Both the position numbers and the translations under genes were made by a program. Shown piece by piece: positions 25,436 through 33,561 of a stretch of DNA of 41,373 bases. The stretch is from Acholeplasma sp. (GTDB taxonomy: Bacteria > Bacillota_I > Bacilli_A > Acholeplasmatales > Acholeplasmataceae): the NCBI GenBank assembly GCA_012838065.1, contig DUPY01000052.1, forward strand, positions 1 through 41,373, given 5' to 3'. The notes under the pieces are model-generated. The model was given only the letters and a program-made list of their open reading frames with translations. It made no database searches and was not told where the DNA came from. Each line of letters begins with the position of its first letter. Position 1 is the first letter of the stretch.

Positions 25436-25845
25436 TAAAAATTCACAATCCTTTTAGCACGTTCTTTAATATCGCGTTCTTCAAATATAATTTGCATCAA
25501 TTGTTTTTTCTTTAAATCGCTAATTTCAAAACGTTTACGTAAATCTTCTAAAAAGAAGTGTTCAAGTGTGTTATATAAGTCATCAAGCATAATTAATTTA
25601 AGTAAGTTTAAATAAACAATGTTTTTTACTGGTGTTGCTGCCTGTTCAAAAAATGCGATTGTATCTTCCAAATCTGCACTTAATGAAAATGTATATTCTT
25701 TAATAATACCCTCACCAACTTCAGCTAACATAACGTTCAATAAACGCTGTTCGAAGTTTGTTGGCTCACCATCAACAGCGACCATATGCATTGCTAAGTC
25801 TAAAAACTTTAATTTTTCTTTTCTCGATAAAATACTTAATAACAT
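25435..25845 (-). CDS. Small helical protein, TerB-like
   Basis: A 136-residue, all-alpha acidic protein. The segment FLDLAMHMVAVDGEPTNFEQRLL near 14-36 resembles the TerB/TerB-like helical domain pattern (a helix, then DGExxxxE). I cannot assign a function. In many Bacilli the replication regulator YabA lies between holB/ricT-type genes and rsmI; this protein occupies that slot but has no visible YabA zinc motif. It overlaps the upstream methyltransferase by ten bases and the downstream rsmI by one, so it is firmly part of the operon. Confidence 0.7.
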   Translation of the reverse strand: MLLSILSRKEKLKFLDLAMHMVAVDGEPTNFEQRLLNVMLAEVGEGIIKEYTFSLSADLEDTIAFFEQAATPVKNIVYLNLLKLIMLDDLYNTLEHFFLEDLRKRFEISDLKKKQLMQIIFEERDIKERAKRIVNF

Positions 25846-26552
25846 GGCACTTCTCCTTTATATACTTTATTCATTTCGTTTGTAAATTTATTATTTTCAT
25901 CGTATATGATAAGTGGTGACTCAATTTTTACCCCACCTAATTTTCCACCTTTATGTGCTTCAATTAAAACATGATTACATGGTCTGTCTTTTTTCGGATA
26001 AACAGGACGCATTCTTTTTATTCCAAATCCATACTTTGTACATAACATCATAATTTCATCAAGTCTTTCAGGTCTATGAATAAACGTTAACAGACCTCCA
26101 TGTTTTAATAGTTCCCCACTTTTTTTAATAAATGCTTCAAGGGTTAAGTGAACTTCAAAGCGCGCGATTAAGCGTTCGTTATCTTCACTAACATGGCCTT
26201 TTGTACTCATTTTAAAAAAGGGAGGATTAGAAATAATCATATCAACTTTTGGATCTTGAAAATCTTTGAAGTCCATATTTAAAATACTAATTTTAGAATC
26301 CAGATGATTTCGCTTAACGTTAGCTACTGCCGTTAAAAAGCGCTTTGTTTGAATTTCAAGTCCGGTAATTTTTGCAGTTGATATATCATTAATATAAAAC
26401 AATAAAACCCCATTACCTGTCCCGACCTCTACAATATGCTTTACATGTTTTGGAATATTCATAAAATCAGCAAGTAATAACGTATCTAAATTAAATGCTT
26501 CATTTTTTGATTGCTTAATTTCAATATTTAAGCCGAAAAGCTTTTTAAGCAT
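25836..26552 (-). CDS. trmN6: tRNA1(Val) (adenine37-N6)-methyltransferase-like protein
   Basis: A SAM-dependent N6-adenine methyltransferase of the YabB/YfiC (TrmN6) family, 238 residues. Motif I VEVGTGNGV is at 41-49 and the catalytic NPPF at 109-112. The Cys- and Pro-containing KKDRPCNHVLIEAHKGG near the C-terminus is typical of the family. In E. coli the homologue makes m6A37 in tRNA-Val; the exact target here is inferred. It overlaps the ricT end by eight bases (ATGCTTAA) and follows the yabB-type neighbourhood of Bacilli. Confidence 0.87.
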   Translation of the reverse strand: MLKKLFGLNIEIKQSKNEAFNLDTLLLADFMNIPKHVKHIVEVGTGNGVLLFYINDISTAKITGLEIQTKRFLTAVANVKRNHLDSKISILNMDFKDFQDPKVDMIISNPPFFKMSTKGHVSEDNERLIARFEVHLTLEAFIKKSGELLKHGGLLTFIHRPERLDEIMMLCTKYGFGIKRMRPVYPKKDRPCNHVLIEAHKGGKLGGVKIESPLIIYDENNKFTNEMNKVYKGEVPCY

Positions 26553-27348
26553 TATTGCGTCTTACCTCTTCTAACGCTAACCAAGCAGCTGGTTGTTCTT
26601 CATCATCAAAACGAACTTTAACTTTTTGGCCTAAGATATTAACTTGCATGACTTGGGCACCACCGAGTTCGGTTGTAACACGCTCACCTAAATCTGGTAA
26701 ATTTTGTTTAAGTTCTGTATAAACGTCATCTTCATATTTAATACAGCATAGCAGTTTCCCACATGCACCAGATATTTTTTGTGGGTTTAATGCGATGTTT
26801 TGATTTTTAGCCATTTTAATGCTTACAGCATCAAACTCGCCAATAAACGTTTGACAACATAAAATCAAGCCACAAGGGCCTATACCACCAATAAGTTTTG
26901 CGCCTTCACGTGAAGATATTTGTCTAAGTTCAATTTTTGTACGATAGTTTTCATTAAGTATTTTTACAAGTTCACGGAAGTCTACACGTTGTTCACTTTC
27001 AAAGTGAATCGTTAATTTTTTGCGATCAAGCGTGTACTCAGCAGCAAGAATTTTAATGTCTAAATTTATGGTACGAACAATTTCTTTTACTTCTTGAACA
27101 ATGATTTCTTCATCGCTATTGTTTTTTTCAGAAGTACATAAATCTTCTTTTGTAGCAATTCTTAGTACTGGTTTTAAGGTATTTATAATTTCAGAATCAT
27201 CGACTTCTTTAAGTTGATGTACACGACCAATTTCAATACCTTTAATCGTTTCTACAACAACAAATTGTTTTTCCTCTAAATCAAGTCCATTTAAAGAAAA
27301 ATAATATTTTTTTCCGACTTCACGGAATTGAATAGCTGCAACTTTCAA
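26545..27348 (-). CDS. ricT: PSP1-domain protein RicT (YaaT), TTG start
   Basis: Homologue of Bacillus YaaT/RicT, which with RicA and RicF forms an iron-sulfur Ric complex acting on RNase Y and mRNA maturation. The PSP1 C-terminal domain is recognisable from GGIGPCGLILCCQTF and GACGKLLCCIKYEDD, which supply the Cys residues that ligate the cluster in the known complex. I choose the TTG at 27348, giving MKVAAIQFREVGKKYYF, the usual family N-terminus, with AGAGGTGA just upstream. An in-frame ATG at 27387 would add 13 unfamiliar residues inside holB. RicA and RicF are not in the window. Position between holB and the methyltransferase matches Bacilli. Confidence 0.9.
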   Translation of the reverse strand: MKVAAIQFREVGKKYYFSLNGLDLEEKQFVVVETIKGIEIGRVHQLKEVDDSEIINTLKPVLRIATKEDLCTSEKNNSDEEIIVQEVKEIVRTINLDIKILAAEYTLDRKKLTIHFESEQRVDFRELVKILNENYRTKIELRQISSREGAKLIGGIGPCGLILCCQTFIGEFDAVSIKMAKNQNIALNPQKISGACGKLLCCIKYEDDVYTELKQNLPDLGERVTTELGGAQVMQVNILGQKVKVRFDDEEQPAAWLALEEVRRNNA

Positions 27349-27352
27349 ACTC

Positions 27353-28288
27353 TCACCTCTGATTCTCCATATAGATTGCAAGTTCATTCATTGCTAAATC
27401 TAATTGGATGTAATATGTTTGTTTCATAATTGTTTCTTTGACTTTATCAACAATTTTATCGAGTGTTTCCAAAGATAACATTTTACTTGTTTCGATAATC
27501 ACTGGTTTTAAGTGTTCAAACACTAATTTTTGATTCACTTTAAAATGTACGACATCAAGTAAATAAACTAAAAGTAAATCTAAAAAGTTTTGGAAAACAT
27601 TACGGTCTGTAACGATTGGATAACTATTTTCAAAAACAAAGAGTTTTAAACTCTCATTGATTTTCGAATACGTTTTAACAAAGTCTTTAAAAAACCGAAT
27701 GAGTTCTAAAATGTTTGGATTTTCACTTAACAGAAGTGCTTCATCGACGCTTTTTGTTAAATAAACTAAGTATTCGGATAACTCGACGTCTATACCTTCA
27801 TTGATAAACTCTGATTTTATTGTATCTTCAAAAATTTCTGGCATGTGTACAATTTGTGCACGAGAGATAATTGTATCTAAAATGGATTCAATAGATGTTG
27901 TTAATAAAAGCCCATAAACGTTGTTATTTTCTGGCTCTTCCATAAACTTAAGTAGACTATTTGCCGCACTTGTACTCATCTTTTCAATATCTTTAATAAT
28001 ATATACTCTTGGCCCACCTAATAAAGATGTTTTTGAAAACTCTTGTTGGAGTTGGATAATTTGTTCTTTTTTAATTGATAACCCATCGGGCTCAATAAAG
28101 TATACTTGAGGCATTTCATTTTTATAAATTTGTGCTTTCGTATGCGCATTGTTTTTACCAACAAGTAAATATGCAACTTCATACGCCAATTTTTGCTTAT
28201 TAGAGCCTTTAGGTCCACTAATTAAATAAAGATGTGACATACGATTGTTTTCAATAACTTTTTGAAAATATATAAGTTGATCTTTCAT
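27353..28288 (-). CDS. holB: DNA polymerase III delta' subunit
   Basis: Clamp-loader delta' subunit, 311 residues. LISGPKGSNKQKLAYEVA near 22-39 is a degenerate P-loop, as expected for a non-ATPase delta' protein. The SAANSLLKFMEEPENNNVYGLLLTT and ILDTIISRAQIVHM stretches are the conserved delta'/DnaX sensor region including the SRC-like motif (here SRA). No zinc-module cysteines are visible. It overlaps the end of tmk as ATGA and precedes ricT by four bases, the order tmk-holB-ricT seen in many Bacilli. Confidence 0.92.
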   Translation of the reverse strand: MKDQLIYFQKVIENNRMSHLYLISGPKGSNKQKLAYEVAYLLVGKNNAHTKAQIYKNEMPQVYFIEPDGLSIKKEQIIQLQQEFSKTSLLGGPRVYIIKDIEKMSTSAANSLLKFMEEPENNNVYGLLLTTSIESILDTIISRAQIVHMPEIFEDTIKSEFINEGIDVELSEYLVYLTKSVDEALLLSENPNILELIRFFKDFVKTYSKINESLKLFVFENSYPIVTDRNVFQNFLDLLLVYLLDVVHFKVNQKLVFEHLKPVIIETSKMLSLETLDKIVDKVKETIMKQTYYIQLDLAMNELAIYMENQR

Positions 28289-28887
28289 AACATCTTCCGT
28301 AAATGTACTAAAACGCGTTCGTATATATCATCAACAGTGCCATCACCATCGATTGTAATAATACGTTCTGGATACATTTTAGCCACTTCTAAATAACCGT
28401 TTCTTACCTTTTCGTGAAAACTTAAAGCCTCATTATCTAAGCGATCGCTTTTTCCACGATTTTTCGTACGTGCTAAACCATCCTTGGGTTCAACATCAAT
28501 ATAAAATGTCACATCCGGCATATAATTTAACGCATAGTCGTTAATTTTTAATATGAACTCAACACCTAAATCGCGCCCAAACGCTTGATACGCGATCGAA
28601 GAATCTAAAAAGCGATCCGTAATAACGATGTCGTGTGTCTTTAGTTTTTCTTTAATAACTTCATCAATATGTTCAGCACGAGAAGCTGCAAATAATAATG
28701 CCTCCGTGTGAAAACTCATATTTGAATTATTGTCTAACAAGATATGGCGGATCGCTTCACTTATTTTTGTTCCCCCTGGTTCTCTTGTTACATAAACGCT
28801 TTTGTTTGCCTTGATTAATGTTTCCTTTAATTTGTTAATAACAGTCGTTTTACCGCTACCTTCGCCACCCTCAAATGAAATAAACAT
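28285..28887 (-). CDS. tmk: Thymidylate kinase
   Basis: Phosphorylates dTMP to dTDP for DNA synthesis. The P-loop GGEGSGKTT is at 7-15, TREPGGTKISE at about 36-46, and the DR-containing VITDRFLDSSIAYQAFGR near 90-107. The length of 200 residues is standard. The start overlaps the truA stop by one base (TAATG), preceded by a G-rich ribosome site. Confidence 0.97.
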   Translation of the reverse strand: MFISFEGGEGSGKTTVINKLKETLIKANKSVYVTREPGGTKISEAIRHILLDNNSNMSFHTEALLFAASRAEHIDEVIKEKLKTHDIVITDRFLDSSIAYQAFGRDLGVEFILKINDYALNYMPDVTFYIDVEPKDGLARTKNRGKSDRLDNEALSFHEKVRNGYLEVAKMYPERIITIDGDGTVDDIYERVLVHLRKML

Positions 28888-29621
28888 TATTTAACCCCCT
28901 TGTAGTATACATTTGTCAAAAATAATCCCCTTGCTTCAGCTGTTTTAGATGCTAATAAGCGATTTTTTTCATTGAATAATCGATCGATAATGTCGATATC
29001 TTTTTTGTGTGTTGCAATATCAATGATAACGCCCATCATCGAGCGTACCATATATCTTAAAAAACTTTTACCCGTAAAGATGAACTGATAGTGCTTGCTT
29101 GTTTCTCTAACAACAATACTATCTACCGTTCGTACAGTTTCCTTACCTTTTGTTAGTTTTGTAAATGCTATATAATCGTGTGTGCCAACAAGCTTTGTCG
29201 TAGCTTCTTTGGCTTTTTCAATATCAAAGTTTTTAACATAAACTTCGTATCTTTGGGTAAACGCCGTTGATGGATGTTTTGCGATTACATACGTATATTT
29301 TTTCTTTTTCACACTATAACGAGCATGAAATGTATCACTTACTTTTTTTAGACTAACAATCCTTATATCTAACGGTAATCTTTTATTTAATCCTTCTATA
29401 AATGTTTTTTCTTCTATATCGTAAGGAAAGTCAAAGTGAAAAGGATGTCGTTTTGCATGTACACCCTTATCGGTTCTTCCTGAACTTACAATTGGTACGA
29501 CTTGCTGAGTCATGTTTTTAAACGCGTTTTCGATTTTTTGTTGAATTGTAAACACGTTTTCTTGTTTTTGAAAGCCATGATAATTTGAGCCATCATAACT
29601 TACAAATGCCAAATATCTCAT
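28887..29621 (-). CDS. truA: tRNA pseudouridine synthase A
   Basis: Forms pseudouridine at positions 38-40 of tRNA anticodon arms. The catalytic Asp is D51 in SSGRTDKGVHA, and YDGSNYHGFQKQ (9-20) and the C-terminal FLRYMVRSMMG stretch are typical. The 244-residue length is normal. It follows ecfT with an ATGA overlap, the ecfA1-ecfA2-ecfT-truA order common in Firmicutes and Mollicutes. Confidence 0.97.
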   Translation of the reverse strand: MRYLAFVSYDGSNYHGFQKQENVFTIQQKIENAFKNMTQQVVPIVSSGRTDKGVHAKRHPFHFDFPYDIEEKTFIEGLNKRLPLDIRIVSLKKVSDTFHARYSVKKKKYTYVIAKHPSTAFTQRYEVYVKNFDIEKAKEATTKLVGTHDYIAFTKLTKGKETVRTVDSIVVRETSKHYQFIFTGKSFLRYMVRSMMGVIIDIATHKKDIDIIDRLFNEKNRLLASKTAEARGLFLTNVYYKGVK

Positions 29622-30613
29622 AAGACGTATATCCTTGCAAGAATCATACCAGCAAGAAGTAATACAGCCATACTAATAATAAAATAATCACCAACACTTA
29701 TTTTGAATTGATCAATACGTGTACGCTTTTGGCCTACAATATACCCGCGAGCTTCCATCGCATTTCCTAAATCTTCTGCCCGCTTAAATGAAATGACAAA
29801 GATAGGTATTAATAAAGAAATGATTTGAACAATCTTTTCTTTTAATTTACTTTCATTAAAATCAACGCCACGTGAAGCCTGAGCTTTCATAATTTTTTCT
29901 GTTTCTTCAAGTAATGTTGGAATGTATCGCAATGTTAGGGATAACATCATCGCAATAATTTCAACCGGTACTTTAATTAATTTTAATGGTGACATTAAAG
30001 CTTCCATACCAAAATTGATATCGGTAGTTGTTGTCGTAAACGTTAAAAGTGATGTCAAAATAATAACTGTTACAATTCTTAAAAATAAGAATGAGGCTTT
30101 TAATAAACCTTCGCCTGTAATAATAAAATCATACGAATAAAAGTTAACAATATTTAGTGCATTAATCGATTGAATAGCAAATATTGCTGCAACCGTTAAG
30201 ATGAAATATAAAATACGGAAAGGTATACGTTTCTTTGTTACGTTATATAAAACAATTAAACCAACAATGATAAGTACTGTAATAAGTGATAAATGATTTT
30301 TTGTATCAAGTATCGTTCCATATTGTGTTCCACGTTCATAAAACAACTGAATAAAAAATGTAAACGTTAATAAGAAAACAAGCGGCCTTAAACCTCTTAA
30401 AACTTTACCTAATGGAATTTTTGAAGACTTTGTTAGTGTCAATGAAAAGAACACTAAAAATAACATCGTTCCTACAGCATACGGATTTGATGAGATTGGT
30501 ACTAAAAATACTGTTACCAGTAAAAAGATTAAACTAATGATTTTTATTCGTGGATCCATTTTATGGAGCCATGAATGTCCATGTATATATTGACCAATTG
30601 TAATGTTATTCAT
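29618..30613 (-). CDS. ecfT: ECF transporter transmembrane subunit EcfT, enlarged
   Basis: Membrane coupling protein of a group II energy-coupling-factor vitamin transporter, linking the ATPase pair to interchangeable S components. The two coupling-helix motifs are ASRG at 246-249 and EARG at 287-290. At 331 residues it is about 65 longer than usual. The extra part, about 96-165, contains two further membrane segments (about 110-124 and 134-152) and a basic linker. No S component is encoded in the window, which is normal for the shared-module type. It overlaps ecfA2 by eight bases and truA by four. Confidence 0.95.
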   Translation of the reverse strand: MNNITIGQYIHGHSWLHKMDPRIKIISLIFLLVTVFLVPISSNPYAVGTMLFLVFFSLTLTKSSKIPLGKVLRGLRPLVFLLTFTFFIQLFYERGTQYGTILDTKNHLSLITVLIIVGLIVLYNVTKKRIPFRILYFILTVAAIFAIQSINALNIVNFYSYDFIITGEGLLKASFLFLRIVTVIILTSLLTFTTTTTDINFGMEALMSPLKLIKVPVEIIAMMLSLTLRYIPTLLEETEKIMKAQASRGVDFNESKLKEKIVQIISLLIPIFVISFKRAEDLGNAMEARGYIVGQKRTRIDQFKISVGDYFIISMAVLLLAGMILARIYVL

Positions 30614-31451
30614 AGAACGCCTCTAAATACTTAATCAAATCCCTCTCACTGTATTGTGGTACATAAGGAATGCCTAAGGTTTGATTTAAGTGCTTCAAAA
30701 TTTTAATAGGTGTTGGAAAGTCTAAATAAAAATCAATAAAATTAGGATGCTCAAAAAGCTCCTCTTTTTTTCCATCAAAAACGACATAACCATCTTTCAT
30801 AACGATAATTCGTTTTGCATATTCACTCACAATGTCCATATCATGCGTAATTAAAACAATCGTCTTGTTTTCTTCTTCATGAATTTTTTTGAACATATCC
30901 ATAAATTCGTTTCGACCTTTCGGGTCAAGTCCTCTTGTTGGTTCATCTAAAACTAAAATTTTCGGTTCCATTGCAAGAATCCCCGCAACAGCAACTCTAC
31001 GCATTTGTCCACCACTAATTCGAAATGGTGATTGTTCATATAAGCTTTCAGGAATACCAACTAAGTTTGCTGCAGTTTTTGCTTTTTTAAGTGCATCTTC
31101 TTCGCTATCTTTAAAGTTTTTTGGACCAAACATAATATCTTTTATAATTGTTTCTTCAAACAACTGATATTCTGGAAATTGAAAAACGAGACCTACTTTT
31201 TGTCTCAAGTGATTGATCTTCGCTTTTTTAGGTTGTGGTAAAACAGTATTAAAAACTTCAACGGTACCGCTTGTTGGTACTAATAAAGCATTCATATGTT
31301 GAACAAGTGTTGATTTACCACTACCGGTGTGTCCAACAATGGCAATAAATTCGCCTTTGCCATCAATATTTAAATTCACATCCATAATGGCATCATATTT
31401 ACTTTGAATGCCCTTGTATGTGTGACTTACATTTTTGAATTGAATTCCCAT
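30606..31451 (-). CDS. ecfA2: ECF transporter ATPase EcfA2
   Basis: One of two ATPases of the ECF module, 281 residues. Walker A GHTGSGKST is at 40-48, the Q-loop VFQFPEYQLFEE (89-100) is the EcfA2-specific form, signature ISGGQMRR at 145-152 and Walker B ILVLDEP at 165-171. GGAGG four bases before the ATG lies within the 3' end of ecfA1, giving a 25-bp overlap. It forms a heterodimer with EcfA1 that docks on EcfT. Confidence 0.96.
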   Translation of the reverse strand: MGIQFKNVSHTYKGIQSKYDAIMDVNLNIDGKGEFIAIVGHTGSGKSTLVQHMNALLVPTSGTVEVFNTVLPQPKKAKINHLRQKVGLVFQFPEYQLFEETIIKDIMFGPKNFKDSEEDALKKAKTAANLVGIPESLYEQSPFRISGGQMRRVAVAGILAMEPKILVLDEPTRGLDPKGRNEFMDMFKKIHEEENKTIVLITHDMDIVSEYAKRIIVMKDGYVVFDGKKEELFEHPNFIDFYLDFPTPIKILKHLNQTLGIPYVPQYSERDLIKYLEAFYE

Positions 31452-32227
31452 AGTGCCTCCAGTAAAGCCTTTGGAGCTTTTTTATTTTTAAAATGATTAT
31501 AAACGCTTAATGCTTGTGGCACTTCAAGATTACTCGATTTTAATAAATCAACCTCTTTAAATACTTCCTGAGGTATTCCTTGCAATATAAGTTCACCTTG
31601 TTTTAGTACAAATAAGCGATCTGATAAGCCGGCAAACGCTAAATCATGTGTAATTGTAATAACCGTTTTATTTCGTTCTTTATTCAGACGTTTAATAAGT
31701 TCAACAATTTCGTTTGTTCCTTGCGGATCTAACATTGATGTTGCTTCATCAAGAATGATGATGTCTTGTTCCATTGCGAGTATTCCTGCAAGAGCTACTC
31801 GTTGCTTTTGTCCACCAGATAAATGATGTGGTGCATGTTCTAAAAAGTTTTCCATCGATACGACTTTTGCATATTCTAAAACTTTTTCTTCCATTTCCTT
31901 TGAATCCATCATTTGATTTTCAAGACCAAAAGCGATGTCGTGACGGACGGTAACACCAATAAACTGATTATCAGGATTTTGGAATACAATCCCTACTTTT
32001 TTTCGTATATCACCGAGGTTTTTCATGTTCATCGTTAAACCGTCAACGATGATTTCACCTTCGTTTGCTTCTAACAATCCAATAAGTAATTTTGCGAGTG
32101 TCGATTTACCAGATCCATTATGACCTAAAACAGAGACCCATTCGCCTCTTTTTATATCTAAACTTACATTTTTTAATACTTTTTGGTTACTAGAATATGA
32201 AAAACTTAAATTTTTAATTTCTATCAT
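31427..32227 (-). CDS. ecfA1: ECF transporter ATPase EcfA1
   Basis: First gene of the ten-gene operon; 266 residues. Walker A GHNGSGKST is at 35-43, Q-loop VFQNPDNQF (81-89, the EcfA1 form), signature LSGGQKQR at 136-143 and Walker B IIILDEA at 156-162. The start follows AGGTGG at four bases, with an extended -10 promoter shortly upstream. It faces away from trxA across a 154-bp divergent region. Confidence 0.96.
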   Translation of the reverse strand: MIEIKNLSFSYSSNQKVLKNVSLDIKRGEWVSVLGHNGSGKSTLAKLLIGLLEANEGEIIVDGLTMNMKNLGDIRKKVGIVFQNPDNQFIGVTVRHDIAFGLENQMMDSKEMEEKVLEYAKVVSMENFLEHAPHHLSGGQKQRVALAGILAMEQDIIILDEATSMLDPQGTNEIVELIKRLNKERNKTVITITHDLAFAGLSDRLFVLKQGELILQGIPQEVFKEVDLLKSSNLEVPQALSVYNHFKNKKAPKALLEALWEFNSKM

Positions 32228-32253
32228 AAAGCCACCTGCATTTTCCTATAAAC

Positions 32254-32262
32254 ATTATAGCA
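32254..32262 (-). promoter_or_regulatory. Extended -10 promoter of the ten-gene ecfA1-rsmI operon
   Basis: The minus strand reads TGCTATAAT, a perfect extended -10, about 30 bases before ecfA1. The -35 is a weak A/T stretch. No internal terminator is seen between ecfA1 and rsmI, so this probably drives all ten genes. Confidence 0.7.
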
Positions 32263-32286
32263 TAATTAAACCCGTTTTTTTATAAC

Positions 32287-32304
32287 ATACTTTTATAAAA
32301 GTAT
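32287..32304. promoter_or_regulatory. Perfect 18-bp palindrome between divergent promoters
   Basis: ATACTTTTATAAAAGTAT is a perfect inverted repeat with no spacer, lying between the ecfA1 and trxA promoters. It has no T-tract geometry of a terminator. It could be a repressor or redox-regulator operator, but an A/T-rich chance palindrome cannot be excluded. Confidence 0.4.
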
Positions 32305-32322
32305 ATACGTTTATATAAATTG

Positions 32323-32352
32323 TTAGAATTCTTTTAAATAATCGTTTATAAT
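32323..32352 (+). promoter_or_regulatory. Promoter of trxA-trxB
   Basis: TATAAT at 32347-32352 is a perfect -10; the best -35 is TTAGAA at 32323-32328, 18 bp upstream. AAGGGGG follows as ribosome site about ten bases before the trxA ATG. Confidence 0.6.
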
Positions 32353-32381
32353 AGGTATGTGATAAAAAAGGGGGCATCATT

Positions 32382-32693
32382 ATGATTATACATGCAGACA
32401 AAAGTAATTTCGATACAATTGTCTTAAAAAGCGAGCTACCAGTTTTGGTGGATTTTTGGGCACCATGGTGTAGACCATGTCAAACAGTTTTACCTGTTTT
32501 AGAAGCATTAAGTCGTGATTTAGATGGCATCGCTAAAGTTGTTAAAGTGAACGCCGATGAAAATCCTACACTTGCTGCTCGATATAAAATTATGAGTATT
32601 CCGACATTCATTGTCTTTAAAAACGGTGAAATAACAAATCAAACAATCGGTATTCACACGAAAGACAATTTAAAAAAATTGTTGGAATTGTAA
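32382..32693 (+). CDS. trxA: Thioredoxin
   Basis: Small dithiol reductase, 103 residues. The active site is WCRPC inside VDFWAPWCRPCQTVLPVLE (about 24-42), with Arg replacing the usual Gly of WCGPC; the cis-Pro is in MSIPTFIVFKNGE. An Arg at this position would be expected to shift redox potential or partner choice, which is inference. It is followed after one base by a TrxB-like reductase, forming a dedicated redox pair. Confidence 0.96.
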   Translation: MIIHADKSNFDTIVLKSELPVLVDFWAPWCRPCQTVLPVLEALSRDLDGIAKVVKVNADENPTLAARYKIMSIPTFIVFKNGEITNQTIGIHTKDNLKKLLEL

Positions 32694-32694
32694 C

Positions 32695-33561
32695 ATGTTC
32701 GATTGTATTATTGTAGGTTTAGGACCTGCTGGCATTTCTGCTGCCATCTATTTGAATCGAGCAAACAAAGATGTTGTTGCTATTGGTAAAGATTACGGCA
32801 TTCTTGGTAATGGCTCTCACATCATTGAAAACTATTATGGCTTTGAACCAATTAGCGGAAAAAAGCTTATTGAAAAAGGGATTCAACAAGCAAAAAAATT
32901 AAACATTCCGATACACTTTGAAAGTGTTGTATCTATTGATTATGATGCTGAAAAATTCACTGTGGAAACCGATAAAACCGTTTATGAAGCCAAAACATTA
33001 TTGCTTGCAACCGGAAGAAGTCAACAAAAACTAAATGTTAAAAACTTTCATAAGTATACTGGTAAAGGTATTAGTTTCTGTAGTATATGTGACGGTTTTG
33101 CATTTAGAAATAAGCGTATTGCTGTTGTTGGATATAATTTCTATTTAGCTCATGAACTTAAGTACTTAGAAAATATAACGAAAGATATTACGATATTTAC
33201 AAACGGTAAAAATATAGAGATTGAAACATCTTATCCTGTTATCTTTGATGAACTCATTGAAATACATGGTAATGATGTTTTAACGGGTATACAAACAAAC
33301 ACCAATTTCTTTGAACTTGATGGCATGTTTGTTGCTATTGATACACCATCAAGTTTAGAGTTTACAAAAACACTTGGAATTATTAGTGATAAAAACAGTG
33401 TTGTTGTTGATGATAACTACATGACAAACATTGAAGGTTTATTTGCTGCCGGAGATATTATCGGAGGTAAACTACAAATTTCAAAAGCCGTTTATGACGG
33501 TATGCAAAGTGCGTTTGGAATAATCAATTACTTAAGAATAAAAAAAGGTCCTTTAAAATAG
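32695..33561 (+). CDS. trxB: Thioredoxin reductase-like flavoprotein lacking NADPH motifs
   Basis: A 288-residue flavoprotein of the TrxB fold. The FAD-binding GLGPAG is at 8-13, ATGR at 105-108, the redox-active pair CSIC at 129-132 followed by DG, and GLFAAGDIIGGKLQISKAVYDG is the C-terminal FAD motif. The NADPH-binding GGGDSA motif is replaced by VVGYNFYLAHE (144-154), and the HRRxxxR motif that grips the 2'-phosphate is absent (FTNGKN instead). The protein is about 20-25 residues shorter than usual. Such features occur in NADPH-independent thioredoxin reductases such as the ferredoxin-dependent FFTR type of clostridia. Adjacent trxA supports a thioredoxin partner; the electron donor is unknown. 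Confidence 0.88.
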   Translation: MFDCIIVGLGPAGISAAIYLNRANKDVVAIGKDYGILGNGSHIIENYYGFEPISGKKLIEKGIQQAKKLNIPIHFESVVSIDYDAEKFTVETDKTVYEAKTLLLATGRSQQKLNVKNFHKYTGKGISFCSICDGFAFRNKRIAVVGYNFYLAHELKYLENITKDITIFTNGKNIEIETSYPVIFDELIEIHGNDVLTGIQTNTNFFELDGMFVAIDTPSSLEFTKTLGIISDKNSVVVDDNYMTNIEGLFAAGDIIGGKLQISKAVYDGMQSAFGIINYLRIKKGPLK

